This document shows positions 42,969-50,486 of a stretch of DNA of 64,000 nucleotides, piece by piece. The notes beneath the pieces were generated by a model, which was given only the letters and a program-made list of their open reading frames with translations, ran no database searches and was not told where the DNA came from. Where the stretch lies: NCBI RefSeq assembly GCF_013085255.1, contig NZ_JABFCX010000002.1:1230501-1294500 (forward strand). Direction: 5' to 3'. Numbering within the stretch: position 1 is the first letter of the stretch; each line of letters begins with the position of its first letter. The stretch comes from Parvularcula mediterranea. Lineage in GTDB: Bacteria; Pseudomonadota; Alphaproteobacteria; Caulobacterales; Parvularculaceae. Both the position numbers and the translations under genes were made by a program.

Positions 42969-44474
42969 CTAGCGGGCCTCGCGCAGGAAGCTCAGCTGTT
43001 CGATCCGGCTTTCGGTTTTGTCCTGATCGATCAGGCTCGTCGGATAATCACCCGTGAAGCAATGGTCCGTAAACGCTGGAGCGTCGCCGTCACGCGGTCC
43101 CTTGCCGAGCGCCTTGTAGAGCCCGTCGAGGGACAGGAAGGCGAGGCTATCCGCGCCGATCTGCTGGCGCATCTCCTCGACCGTATTGTTCGAGGCGAGA
43201 AGTTCATCCTTGGACGGCGTATCGATGCCGTAGAAATCAGGGTGCGTGATCGGCGGACAGGCGACGCGCAGGTGGACTTCCTTGGCGCCCGCATCGCGGA
43301 TCATCTTGATGATCTTGCGGCTGGTGGTGCCGCGCACGAGGCTGTCGTCGACAAGGACCACGCGCTTGCCCCGGACGACGCCTGCGTTGGCTGAGTGCTT
43401 GCGGGCGACACCCATCTCGCGGACCTTTTGGTCAGGCTGGATGAAGGTCCGGCCTGAATAGTGCGAGCGGATCAGCGCCATCTCGTAATCGACATTGCTC
43501 GCCTGGGCGAAACCGATCGCAGACGGAACACCTGAGTCAGGGATCGGTGAAATGATGTCGGCTTCGACAGGAGACTCTTCGGCAAGGGTCCGGCCGAGGC
43601 GTTTCCTGATGTCGTAGACGCTTTCTCCGTCCACGAAGCTGTTGGGCCTTGCGAAGTAGATGAGCTCGAAAATGCAGGGCCGGGGGTTCTTCGCCTCTGC
43701 GGAGATCCTGCGCGAGACGAGGGAGCCGTCGCGCCCGCAGACGATCACTTCGCCGGGCTCCACATCGCGGATGAACTCCGCGCCAATCAGGTCGAAGGCA
43801 CAGCTTTCCGACGCCAGCACATGGGCATCGCCCAGCTTGCCGAGCACCAGCGGGCGGATGCCCACCGGGTCACGCACGCCGATCAGCGCATCGCGGGTCA
43901 GGACCGTCAGGGCAAAGGCGCCTTCCACCGCGCGGGCCGCGTCGATGACCTTGTCGCTCATCGTCAGGCCGCGGGAGAGGGCGGTCAGCTGCACGAAGAG
44001 TTCTGAGTCAGAGGTCGTGTGGAAGATCGATCCCTTGGAGATCAGCTCCTGACGCAGGTTCCGGGCATTGGTGAGGTTGCCATTGTGCGCAATCGCGATG
44101 CCGCCGCGGTCGAGGTCGGCATAGAGCGGCTGGACGTTGCGCAGGCTGCTTTCGCCAGTGGTCGAGTAGCGTGTGTGGCCGATGCCGGACGTTCCGTGGA
44201 GCTTCGCGAGGACCTCTTCGGCATTGAAGTGATCGGCGACCAGGCCGAGCTGCTTGTCCGAATGGAACTGGCCATCATGATAGGTCGTGATGCCTGCCGC
44301 TTCCTGTCCCCGGTGCTGGAGCGCATGGAGGCCGAGCGCGACGATGGGCGCTGCAGGTCCGTCATGGCCGATGATACCGAAGACACCGCACTCCTCATTG
44401 AGGGCACGGGGAAGGATCGGCGCGGAAAGCATTCGGGCTTTCTCGCTCCGTAGGAATGATGAGGCGTGGCGCAT
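42969..44474 (-). CDS. purF: Amidophosphoribosyltransferase
   Basis: The product performs the first step of purine synthesis, PRPP plus glutamine to phosphoribosylamine. It shows the N-terminal nucleophile region ECGVFGIIGHDG (the Cys after propeptide removal), GHTRYSTTGES, the PRPP loop VVLVDDSLVRGTTSRK, and four cysteines compatible with the iron-sulfur form. I chose the ATG at 44472-44474, two bases after the cvpA stop. The ATG at 44430-44432 (MLSAPILPRAL) would give the more typical short propeptide and is equally plausible. Confidence 0.95.
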   Translation of the reverse strand: MRHASSFLRSEKARMLSAPILPRALNEECGVFGIIGHDGPAAPIVALGLHALQHRGQEAAGITTYHDGQFHSDKQLGLVADHFNAEEVLAKLHGTSGIGHTRYSTTGESSLRNVQPLYADLDRGGIAIAHNGNLTNARNLRQELISKGSIFHTTSDSELFVQLTALSRGLTMSDKVIDAARAVEGAFALTVLTRDALIGVRDPVGIRPLVLGKLGDAHVLASESCAFDLIGAEFIRDVEPGEVIVCGRDGSLVSRRISAEAKNPRPCIFELIYFARPNSFVDGESVYDIRKRLGRTLAEESPVEADIISPIPDSGVPSAIGFAQASNVDYEMALIRSHYSGRTFIQPDQKVREMGVARKHSANAGVVRGKRVVLVDDSLVRGTTSRKIIKMIRDAGAKEVHLRVACPPITHPDFYGIDTPSKDELLASNNTVEEMRQQIGADSLAFLSLDGLYKALGKGPRDGDAPAFTDHCFTGDYPTSLIDQDKTESRIEQLSFLREAR

Positions 44475-44476
44475 GC

Positions 44477-44998
44477 TCAGGTCCCGCTGAATTCGCTGAT
44501 TGGGGAGATGGTCCAAAAATCCGGCTTTGACAATTCCGTGAAGGAAACATCACCTTTGCGGATAAGGGACTGCGCCGTGCCGTCGAGGGCTGGCGCGAAG
44601 AGAGACTTGGCGATCATGGGCGGTAGCTCGGTCCCCTCATGGTAGACCTGAACCGTGAAGAGCACGAAAGCTGCGAGGACCCAGCCGCGGACGAGGCCGA
44701 AAAGCCCCCCTGCGATCTTGTCGTTCCGCGTGGGATCCCGCCCGAAATACTTGCGCACGAGGACCGCCCCGAAGATCGACACGAGAAGGTCACCTGCGAG
44801 AAAGAGCCCGGCGATGGCGATGAGCTTCCTGAGAACGCCAGGGACCGCGTCGGTCACGGGCCCTGCAAAGAGGTTGATCGCAACGAAACCTGCGCCGATG
44901 GCCGCGAGGGTCACGGCTTCCCTAATGCCGCCGCGGAACCAGCCGATGCCGGCGGAGACGGCGAGGAAAAGAAGGACGAGGAGGTCAAAGCGCGTCAC
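44477..44998 (-). CDS. cvpA: CvpA-family membrane protein
   Basis: The 173-residue product has four membrane segments in the Colicin V production protein layout: FDLLVLLFLAVSAGIGWFRGGIREAV at the start and RNDKIAGGLFGLVRGWVLAAFVLF in the middle, with the conserved R/D and GxxRG residues. It is the standard gene upstream of purF. Its role is unclear; in enterobacteria it affects envelope stress and colicin export. Confidence 0.9.
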   Translation of the reverse strand: MTRFDLLVLLFLAVSAGIGWFRGGIREAVTLAAIGAGFVAINLFAGPVTDAVPGVLRKLIAIAGLFLAGDLLVSIFGAVLVRKYFGRDPTRNDKIAGGLFGLVRGWVLAAFVLFTVQVYHEGTELPPMIAKSLFAPALDGTAQSLIRKGDVSFTELSKPDFWTISPISEFSGT

Positions 44999-45029
44999 GA
45001 CTTTCCCCTTGCGCGGAGTCGCTCCGGGA

Positions 45030-46379
45030 TCAAGCGCGACCTAACCATGAGGCGGCTTCGTGAAGAGACGAGAAGCCGACGCAGGCGACGGCGTCGCTCT
45101 CTATGTCCGCTGGGCCCGCGGCCCGGACGAAGCCGAGCTTGTAGCTTTCCGACAGGCGCATCGGGGCCTGGGCAGCTCTTCTGATTTTGCCCGACAGGCC
45201 GATCTCGCCGAACGCTGTGGTGCGGGCAGGGATTGCCTTTCCCTCCTTGGCCGACATGAGCGCGAGGGCTGCTGCCAGATCGGCGGCAGGGTCCGTGATC
45301 CTCAGGCCACCGGCAACCGAGAGGAAGACATCGTCCCTGCCGAAGTCGAAATTGCTGCGCGCCGCAAGGACGGCGAGTAGCTGGCTGAGCCTACCTGAGT
45401 CCCAACCGACGACGGCCCGCCGTGGCTGGGCGAGCTGGCTGGGGAGCACCAGCGCCTGAAACTCGCAGAGAAGCGGGCGTGAGCCCTCGGTGCCTGCGAA
45501 GACAGCCGTGCCCGGCGTGTCTTCGTCGGCTTCGCCCAGGAACAGCTCGGAGGGGTTTGGCACTTCGATGAGGCCAGCACCCTGCATCTCGAAGACACCT
45601 ATCTCGTTGGCGGGGCCGTAGCGGTTTTTCACCGCGCGGATGAGGCGGAAGCTCCGCCCAGGCTCAGTTTCAAAATAAAGGACGACATCGACGAGGTGCT
45701 CCACGACCCGGGGGCCCGCGATCTGGCCCTCCTTGGTGACGTGACCGACAATGATGACGGTGCAGCCTTCGTTCTTGGCAAAACGGGTCAGCTCCGCCGC
45801 GCAGGTCCTGACCTGGGCCACAGTGCCCGGAGCCGAGGGCAGGTCGTCGGACCACATGGTCTGGATCGAATCGATGATCAGAACGTCGGGCTTGGCCGCC
45901 TTCACCGTCTGCAGGACATCCTTCAGCGCCGTGCCGATGCCGAGCTGGAGCGGCGCTTTCGCGACACCAAGGCGTGTCGCGCGGAGGCGGATCTGATCGA
46001 GCGCCTCCTCGCCCGATATATAGAGGGTCTTCTTACCCGACCGCGCGATCGACGCGCCGGTCTGGAGAAGGAGGGTCGATTTGCCGACCCCCGGGTCCCC
46101 GCCAACGAGCAGCGCTGAACCGGGGACGAGCCCGCCGCCGAGCGCACGGTCGAACTCCGCTGCGCCTGTCGGGAAACGCGGCGGAGGCGCGCTCTCGCCT
46201 GCCAGGCTCTCGAGGTTCAGACCGCGTCCCTTGGTCTTCTTCCCAGAGGACGGCGCAGCGAGGGCAGCCTCCTCCGGTTCGATCGTGTTCCAAGACCCGC
46301 AATCGTCACAGCGGCCCTGCCACCGTGAGTAGGTGCTCCCGCAGGACTGACAGACGAAGGATGTGGATGCGCGCGCCAT
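45030..46379 (-). CDS. radA: DNA repair protein RadA
   Basis: The 449-residue product has the N-terminal four-Cys zinc finger (CQSCGSTYSRWQGRCDDCGS), the Walker A GGDPGVGKSTLL, the RadA-specific KNRYGPANEIGVFEM, and a Lon-like C-terminal domain (VSVAGGLRITDPAADLAAAL). RadA is a RecA-like helicase that promotes branch migration in recombinational repair. The frame ends in GRA and is of standard length. It is the first gene of radA-cvpA-purF. Confidence 0.96.
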   Translation of the reverse strand: MARASTSFVCQSCGSTYSRWQGRCDDCGSWNTIEPEEAALAAPSSGKKTKGRGLNLESLAGESAPPPRFPTGAAEFDRALGGGLVPGSALLVGGDPGVGKSTLLLQTGASIARSGKKTLYISGEEALDQIRLRATRLGVAKAPLQLGIGTALKDVLQTVKAAKPDVLIIDSIQTMWSDDLPSAPGTVAQVRTCAAELTRFAKNEGCTVIIVGHVTKEGQIAGPRVVEHLVDVVLYFETEPGRSFRLIRAVKNRYGPANEIGVFEMQGAGLIEVPNPSELFLGEADEDTPGTAVFAGTEGSRPLLCEFQALVLPSQLAQPRRAVVGWDSGRLSQLLAVLAARSNFDFGRDDVFLSVAGGLRITDPAADLAAALALMSAKEGKAIPARTTAFGEIGLSGKIRRAAQAPMRLSESYKLGFVRAAGPADIESDAVACVGFSSLHEAASWLGRA

Positions 46380-46773
46380 GCTCTTCAGTAACGCGATTGG
46401 CGGTTAGCGCCACTCCCCTTGAAACACTCGGATTTCCACACCCTTGAGACGCATTTGCTGCGCCGCACACACGCATGGGGAGAGCCACTTTGGGACCTCA
46501 CGCTTATGTGTCCGAAAATGGGTCATTTAGCTGCCGTAAACCCTGTTGAGGCCGTTGCGCGTACCCAACCATTCTGTCACGCCAAGTGCAGATGGAGTGG
46601 TGGGTCACTCTAGCTCAAAGAATAAGCTGATCACGAGTCCGTGATCTCTAAGTAACTTTTTCGTGAGCGAGGCAGAAGTCTTGTTCTCGTCCAATCAAGT
46701 CTGACGGGCTTTAGAAGTCATCTTCGGTGGGTGGCGATGAGTTCTTCAGAGGAGCAAAAGAGAGGGGTCTCTT
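46380..46773. other. 394-base intergenic stretch upstream of the sorted exported protein gene
   Basis: No gene is recognisable. It contains a perfect 7-bp inverted repeat GATCACG-AGTC-CGTGATC at 46629-46646, in AT-richer sequence about 130 bases before the next gene. This could be an operator or a small stem-loop. The last bases (GAGGAGCAAAAGAGAGGGG) supply the ribosome-binding site. Confidence 0.5.
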
Positions 46774-47472
46774 ATGGAACTCAAGAATATCCTTGCTGGC
46801 GTTGCTGCCTCAGCTGTCCTTGCGACCGGTAGCGCATTCGCAAACACGATCATTGTCGACGACTTCGACACGGCTCAGTCGGTTGAAGACGCGAGCTTCG
46901 GTGACGGCTCCGAAACGGATGGCCCGGTCGCTGCCAACGTCAACTGGAACCGCACCGTTGAGGTCGAAGCCTTCCAGAACGGCCCGGTTCCTCCGGGTGC
47001 TGGCGCGAGCGTCCGCATCGGTAATAGCGTCGCGGCCTTCTCGGGCGACTCAAACGTCGGGTTCCTTTCGACGCTGACGTTCGCTCGCGAAGCAGGCACC
47101 GCCAACTTCGACCTTCCGGGCTTCAACGAGCGTTTCCAGGTCGACGTCCTCAGTGCTGATGGCACCGCGACCTTCACCTTCGGGCTGGAAGACGTGAACG
47201 GCAACATTTCGACGACGTCCCAGTCGATCGAAGCTGCAGATCTCGGTGTGACCGAGTTTCTCTTCTCCGACCTGATGCCGATGGTCGGCGGTGGCGTCGA
47301 CATCACCCAGATCGTTGGCCTCTTCTTCGAAGTCGAGGGTGATCCGGAATTCGACCTGACGATCGACCTGATCGGTGTCACGGATACCGCGATCCCGCTT
47401 CCGGCCGGTGCGCCGCTTCTGGCCTCGGCCCTGGCAGGCTTCGCAGCCTTCCGCCGGTTCCGTAAGAACTAA
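46774..47472 (+). CDS. Exported protein with VPLPA/PEP-CTERM-type sorting tail
   Basis: The 232-residue product has a signal peptide (MELKNILAGVAASAVLATGS to AFA), a beta-rich acidic domain, and a C-terminal tripartite tail. The tail has IPLPAGAPLL, a short hydrophobic helix (ASALAGFAAF) and the basic end RRFRKN. This is the VPLPA variant of PEP-CTERM, which an exosortase cleaves while exporting the protein to the surface or matrix. No exosortase gene is in the window. The passenger domain's function is unknown. It is monocistronic, with a strong terminator 30 bases downstream. Confidence 0.82.
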   Translation: MELKNILAGVAASAVLATGSAFANTIIVDDFDTAQSVEDASFGDGSETDGPVAANVNWNRTVEVEAFQNGPVPPGAGASVRIGNSVAAFSGDSNVGFLSTLTFAREAGTANFDLPGFNERFQVDVLSADGTATFTFGLEDVNGNISTTSQSIEAADLGVTEFLFSDLMPMVGGGVDITQIVGLFFEVEGDPEFDLTIDLIGVTDTAIPLPAGAPLLASALAGFAAFRRFRKN

Positions 47473-47501
47473 GAATACTCATCCCTACACAGATGATTGA
47501 G

Positions 47502-47525
47502 AAGGGGCCCTCCGGGGCCCCTTTT
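47502..47525 (+). terminator. Rho-independent terminator
   Basis: AAGGGGCCC and GGGCCCCTT pair across the tetraloop TCCG, followed by TTTT. It closes the sorted exported protein gene. Confidence 0.85.
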
Positions 47526-47708
47526 ACTTTGTGTTGAGACAGGTCAACGAAACCCTGCCAATACTATGGTTAACGCGTGTTTTCCCTTGTTAACAGGCGC
47601 TTTCTATTCCCTGAAGCGAGGGTAAATAGAGCATTCACTCGATCTTCATTTCAGAACCACAGTCTTCCTCAAGATTAACTTTGACGACGACGATTCAGGG
47701 AGGCTGAC

Positions 47709-47999
47709 ATGTCGATCGAGACGCGTATTGAAGAGATCCTTTCGGCAGAGCGGGTTCCCTCGGCTGATGAGATGTACCGGATGGGTATCGAGGCTTCGAC
47801 CGGTGTCGAAGGCGGGGGCGTTGACCTCGTTGCGGCCCACAAATGGTTCAACCTCGCAGCTCTCCAGGGCAACGAAGAAGCCATGTTCTACCGCCGCCAG
47901 ATCACCGAGGAGATGGACAGCCGCCAGGTTGCCGCCGCCCAGCGCGATGCGCGCGAATGGCTGCGCAAGCACCGTCCGGCTGTCACGCCCGCTGCCTGA
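47709..47999 (+). CDS. Small Sel1-repeat-like protein
   Basis: The 96-residue product contains one Sel1-like helical unit (LVAAHKWFNLAALQGNEEAM) followed by a conserved-looking AAAQRDAREWLRKH end. The organisation SADEMYRMGIEAS, then AHKWFNLAA, is common in small alphaproteobacterial proteins of unknown function, presumably protein-binding. AGGGAGG precedes the ATG. It converges with the folate cyclo-ligase, six bases apart. Confidence 0.75.
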   Translation: MSIETRIEEILSAERVPSADEMYRMGIEASTGVEGGGVDLVAAHKWFNLAALQGNEEAMFYRRQITEEMDSRQVAAAQRDAREWLRKHRPAVTPAA

Positions 48000-48005
48000 G
48001 CAGTC

Positions 48006-48587
48006 TCAGTATCTGACGAAGCCCTGCTCCGAGACGAAACCGTCGAGTTTCTGATCGGTGGGACCGACAGGGAAGCGGTCCATCATCTGGGCGGAGTAAC
48101 CATAGCCGATCGCAACCACCTCGCCTGAGCCCCGCAAGGCTTCGAGCGTCCGGTCGTAATAGCCGCCGCCCATACCAAGGCGGCTTCCATCGGGCCGGAC
48201 CGCGAGCAGCGGCGTCACCACGATGTCCGGCCGCATGACGGGGCAGCTCTCACCGGGCTGCATGATGCCGTAGGGGCCTTCCTCGAGGCCCTTGTCCACC
48301 TCGAAGAGCCTGAAGCTCAGCGGTGCGTTCTTTTTCTCCACCACCGGTAGCAGAACCGCGACGCCAGCCTTCGACAGGGCCTCGGCGAGGGGCGCTGTGT
48401 CGAGCTCGTCGCCCTTGGGATGGTAGAGCGCCACCGCGCTTCCTTCACCGGGCTCGAGGCGCATCATGAAGTGGCTGGCGGCAAAATTTCCTGCGTTGGG
48501 TTGCCGTGCGGCAGCATCGCGCCGGCCCGCCTTGGCGCGCTCGCGGAACGCTTTCTTCCAGTGGACGAGGGGAAGGGGAGGCAGCAT
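48006..48587 (-). CDS. ygfA: 5-formyltetrahydrofolate cyclo-ligase
   Basis: The 193-residue product has the family motifs VALYHPKGDELDTAPLAEAL, a central Glu-rich nucleotide-binding region and LAVRPDGSRLGMGGGYYDRTL, where the RLGxGxGYYD block binds ATP/Mg. It converts 5-formyl-THF to methenyl-THF. I use the ATG at 48585-48587 because AAGGAGGG lies four bases upstream; an in-frame ATG 14 codons earlier is less likely. In many proteobacteria 6S RNA lies directly upstream, as may be the case here. Confidence 0.9.
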   Translation of the reverse strand: MLPPLPLVHWKKAFRERAKAGRRDAAARQPNAGNFAASHFMMRLEPGEGSAVALYHPKGDELDTAPLAEALSKAGVAVLLPVVEKKNAPLSFRLFEVDKGLEEGPYGIMQPGESCPVMRPDIVVTPLLAVRPDGSRLGMGGGYYDRTLEALRGSGEVVAIGYGYSAQMMDRFPVGPTDQKLDGFVSEQGFVRY

Positions 48588-48654
48588 CGCGCCCTCCTTG
48601 ATCAATGAGCCGCACCGGCCGTTGGACATGTGATTCGCCCTGGACCCGAAGGTA

Positions 48655-48806
48655 CAGGTGGGCGCCGCGTGAAAGGGACCACGGTCCCGGCCAGAGGCAG
48701 CTCCCTACGAAGTCTGTAAGGCCCCGGGGAAAGATGTCCTGACGGGCCGGGCAGCGAAGGTGTTAGCTAGGGCGCGGGACCGCGGTCCGCAAGGCGGGAG
48801 CGCCGG
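48655..48806 (-). ncRNA. ssrS: Structured RNA candidate, possibly 6S RNA
   Basis: The 232-base gap before ygfA is very GC-rich and can fold as one long hairpin. Bases 48676-48688 pair with 48776-48788 (12 of 13 pairs), extended outward by 48661-48665 with 48800-48804 and inward by 48689-48692 with 48745-48748. An asymmetric bulge and a large end loop remain. Length (about 150), the zapA/ygfA surroundings and the closing-stem-plus-bubble shape fit 6S RNA. The strand follows ygfA. I could not match a 6S consensus, so the identity is inferred and the boundaries are approximate. Confidence 0.35.
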
Positions 48807-48819
48807 GAATGCCGCCGCA

Positions 48820-49776
48820 TCAGAGGAGTTCGTCCGTCATCTCGCGAAATTCGGACAGGTGCTCCCTGACTTTGGCTGCCTCCTCCGCGCGCCCGGAGCC
48901 CTCCAGCAGCGAGGCCATCCGCTCCAACCGGTTGTAGCGCCTGGCCCAGTAGTCGCGCTGATTCTCGATCGCGCGGCGGTTTCCGCGATACTGCGCAATT
49001 TGCTGCCGGGTGTTGGATGCCGACTGCACGAGGTCGATCGAGAGATCCTGAGGCCGCTCGAGCTCTTCCAACAGCCTTCCCGCATCGTGGGCCTCAAGCA
49101 CGACATCCAGGTGTCGCCTCACGGCGCGGGCCGCGGGAGCGCTGTCCCCAAAGCCCGAAGCGCTGCGGATCAGGTCGAGGACCACGGGGCCATCGTCGCG
49201 GTGGGTCGCCGCCGAATAGGCGAGTTCGAACGCCTCCCGCTCTCCGTACATGGCATATTCTGATGCGTGATCATTCTGGATCCGTTCGAGCTCGCGGTCA
49301 GCACGGGGGCTCTCGTTGCGGAGCTGTGCGAGGGCACGGATGACGTCATGCCGATATCGCCTCGCCGTACGCTCATCTTTCGCGGGCTCGTCCCAGCGCG
49401 CAAGTGCATGCTCAACCGCCTCGTCGAACTTCTTCTCGCGACGGAGAGAGGTTATGGTCTGGTGGTAGCCGTTGCGCTCCCGCGAACGCTCGGCGCGGCG
49501 TAGAAGCCGGCGCTCCTCCTCGGAAAAACTCGCAAGGCAGACGGACCGGGAGGGGGCGTCTTCGTCTTCTGCCAGCTCTTCGGCGATCTCGAATTGAACC
49601 GATGCGTCAGCCGTAGGCCCATCCGTGCCAGGCCCACGATCGCTTGCGCCCAGCATGGCAGCATCACGCGCTCCGCCCGTCGCGCTGGGCGGCTGCTCCA
49701 TGACCACTGCGGTCAGGCTCGCGCCAATCGCAGCGGAGAGCACGGCAACAATAGCAAGAAGGAGGGACTGGGGCAT
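48820..49776 (-). CDS. Uncharacterised membrane-anchored coiled-coil protein
   Basis: The 318-residue product starts with one membrane helix (SLLLAIVAVLSAAIGASLTAVV), then a low-complexity acidic linker (about residues 30-75) and a long, charged helical region rich in Arg, Glu and Gln (RRLLRRAERSRERNGY, NRRAIENQRDYWARRYNRLE). The tail is probably periplasmic and TPR- or coiled-coil-like. I do not recognise the family. The ATG at 49774-49776 follows GGTGGAG. It separates zapA from the 6S/ygfA region, where most relatives have nothing. Confidence 0.65.
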   Translation of the reverse strand: MPQSLLLAIVAVLSAAIGASLTAVVMEQPPSATGGARDAAMLGASDRGPGTDGPTADASVQFEIAEELAEDEDAPSRSVCLASFSEEERRLLRRAERSRERNGYHQTITSLRREKKFDEAVEHALARWDEPAKDERTARRYRHDVIRALAQLRNESPRADRELERIQNDHASEYAMYGEREAFELAYSAATHRDDGPVVLDLIRSASGFGDSAPAARAVRRHLDVVLEAHDAGRLLEELERPQDLSIDLVQSASNTRQQIAQYRGNRRAIENQRDYWARRYNRLERMASLLEGSGRAEEAAKVREHLSEFREMTDELL

Positions 49777-49880
49777 CGGTAACTCCACCGGGACGCGCCG
49801 CGATGGAGGCGGTCCTCCAAGGGAACCTAGTGCGATGCCGCCGAAGCCGCAAAATGAAGGAGCGGAAGGCTCCTGCCGGT

Positions 49881-50189
49881 TTAGACCGAAGCGTTCAGAG
49901 CCTGCTCGAGCCTGGCGCTGGCGCGGTCGAGGCGGTCGGCGGCCCATTCGGCCGCGGCGCCTTCGGGCGTGATGCTGGCCCAGCGGTTCTTCGCTTCGTC
50001 AAACTCGTCGAGAACGGCGAGGGCCGCCATGATCACAGCGTGTCTCTCACCTAGGGACTGGTGCTGCGATTGAACTTCGCCCACCCGCTTGTCGAAATCG
50101 TGGGCGAGTTGCTCAAGGCGCCGCTCTTCGCCGTCATCGCATGCGAGGTCATAAGCAGCGCCGCCAATCTGAATGCTGACTTCAGCCAC
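49881..50189 (-). CDS. zapA: Cell division protein ZapA
   Basis: The 102-residue product has the ZapA pattern: VSIQIGGAAYDLACDDGEERRLEQLAHDFDKRV, then a C-terminal coiled coil. ZapA crosslinks FtsZ filaments at the division ring. Its start overlaps the end of the small coiled-coil gene upstream by eight bases, so the two are cotranscribed. Confidence 0.9.
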   Translation of the reverse strand: MAEVSIQIGGAAYDLACDDGEERRLEQLAHDFDKRVGEVQSQHQSLGERHAVIMAALAVLDEFDEAKNRWASITPEGAAAEWAADRLDRASARLEQALNASV

Positions 50190-50382
50190 TTTGCGCTCCT
50201 TCTCCTTGGCGGATCACATCGCGCAATTGCCGGAGCGCCGCTTCCGCTCTTTTTTCTATCTTGTCGATCAACTCGAGACTGTTGGCAGCTTCCGCCCTTG
50301 CGGCGGCTCCGCGTGACAGCTCTGCCTCTACCCGGGATAGGGTATCGAGGAATCGATGCTCTGCTTTTTCGAGTCGGTTCAT
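50182..50382 (-). CDS. Small coiled-coil protein upstream of zapA (DUF4164-like)
   Basis: The 66-residue product, taken from the ATG at 50380-50382 (MNRLEKAEHRFLDTLSRVEA), is one continuous heptad-patterned helix. Short coiled-coil proteins (DUF4164-type) precede zapA in many alphaproteobacteria and may act with it at the divisome. That role is inferred. The frame is open further upstream but the extension does not look coding. It diverges from tkt across about 100 bases. Confidence 0.6.
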   Translation of the reverse strand: MNRLEKAEHRFLDTLSRVEAELSRGAAARAEAANSLELIDKIEKRAEAALRQLRDVIRQGEGAQSG

Positions 50383-50486
50383 CTTACTGGAATGAACATA
50401 AGTTGAATCATGTTCAAGCCTCCAAGTTGCCTTGACCCCTGCTGACAGGCGGGGCATCGACACCTCCGAGACATGGAGGTCGGTAG

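Noticed and set aside
47570-47610. Two GTTAAC hexamers upstream of the Sel1-like gene as a CtrA site
   Set aside because: A CtrA box needs TTAA-N7-TTAA; the spacing here is 16 bases.
48655-48806. SRP RNA or tmRNA in the structured gap
   Set aside because: The conserved SRP loop bases (GGAAGGAAGCAG-like) and a tmRNA tag or tRNA-like ends are absent.
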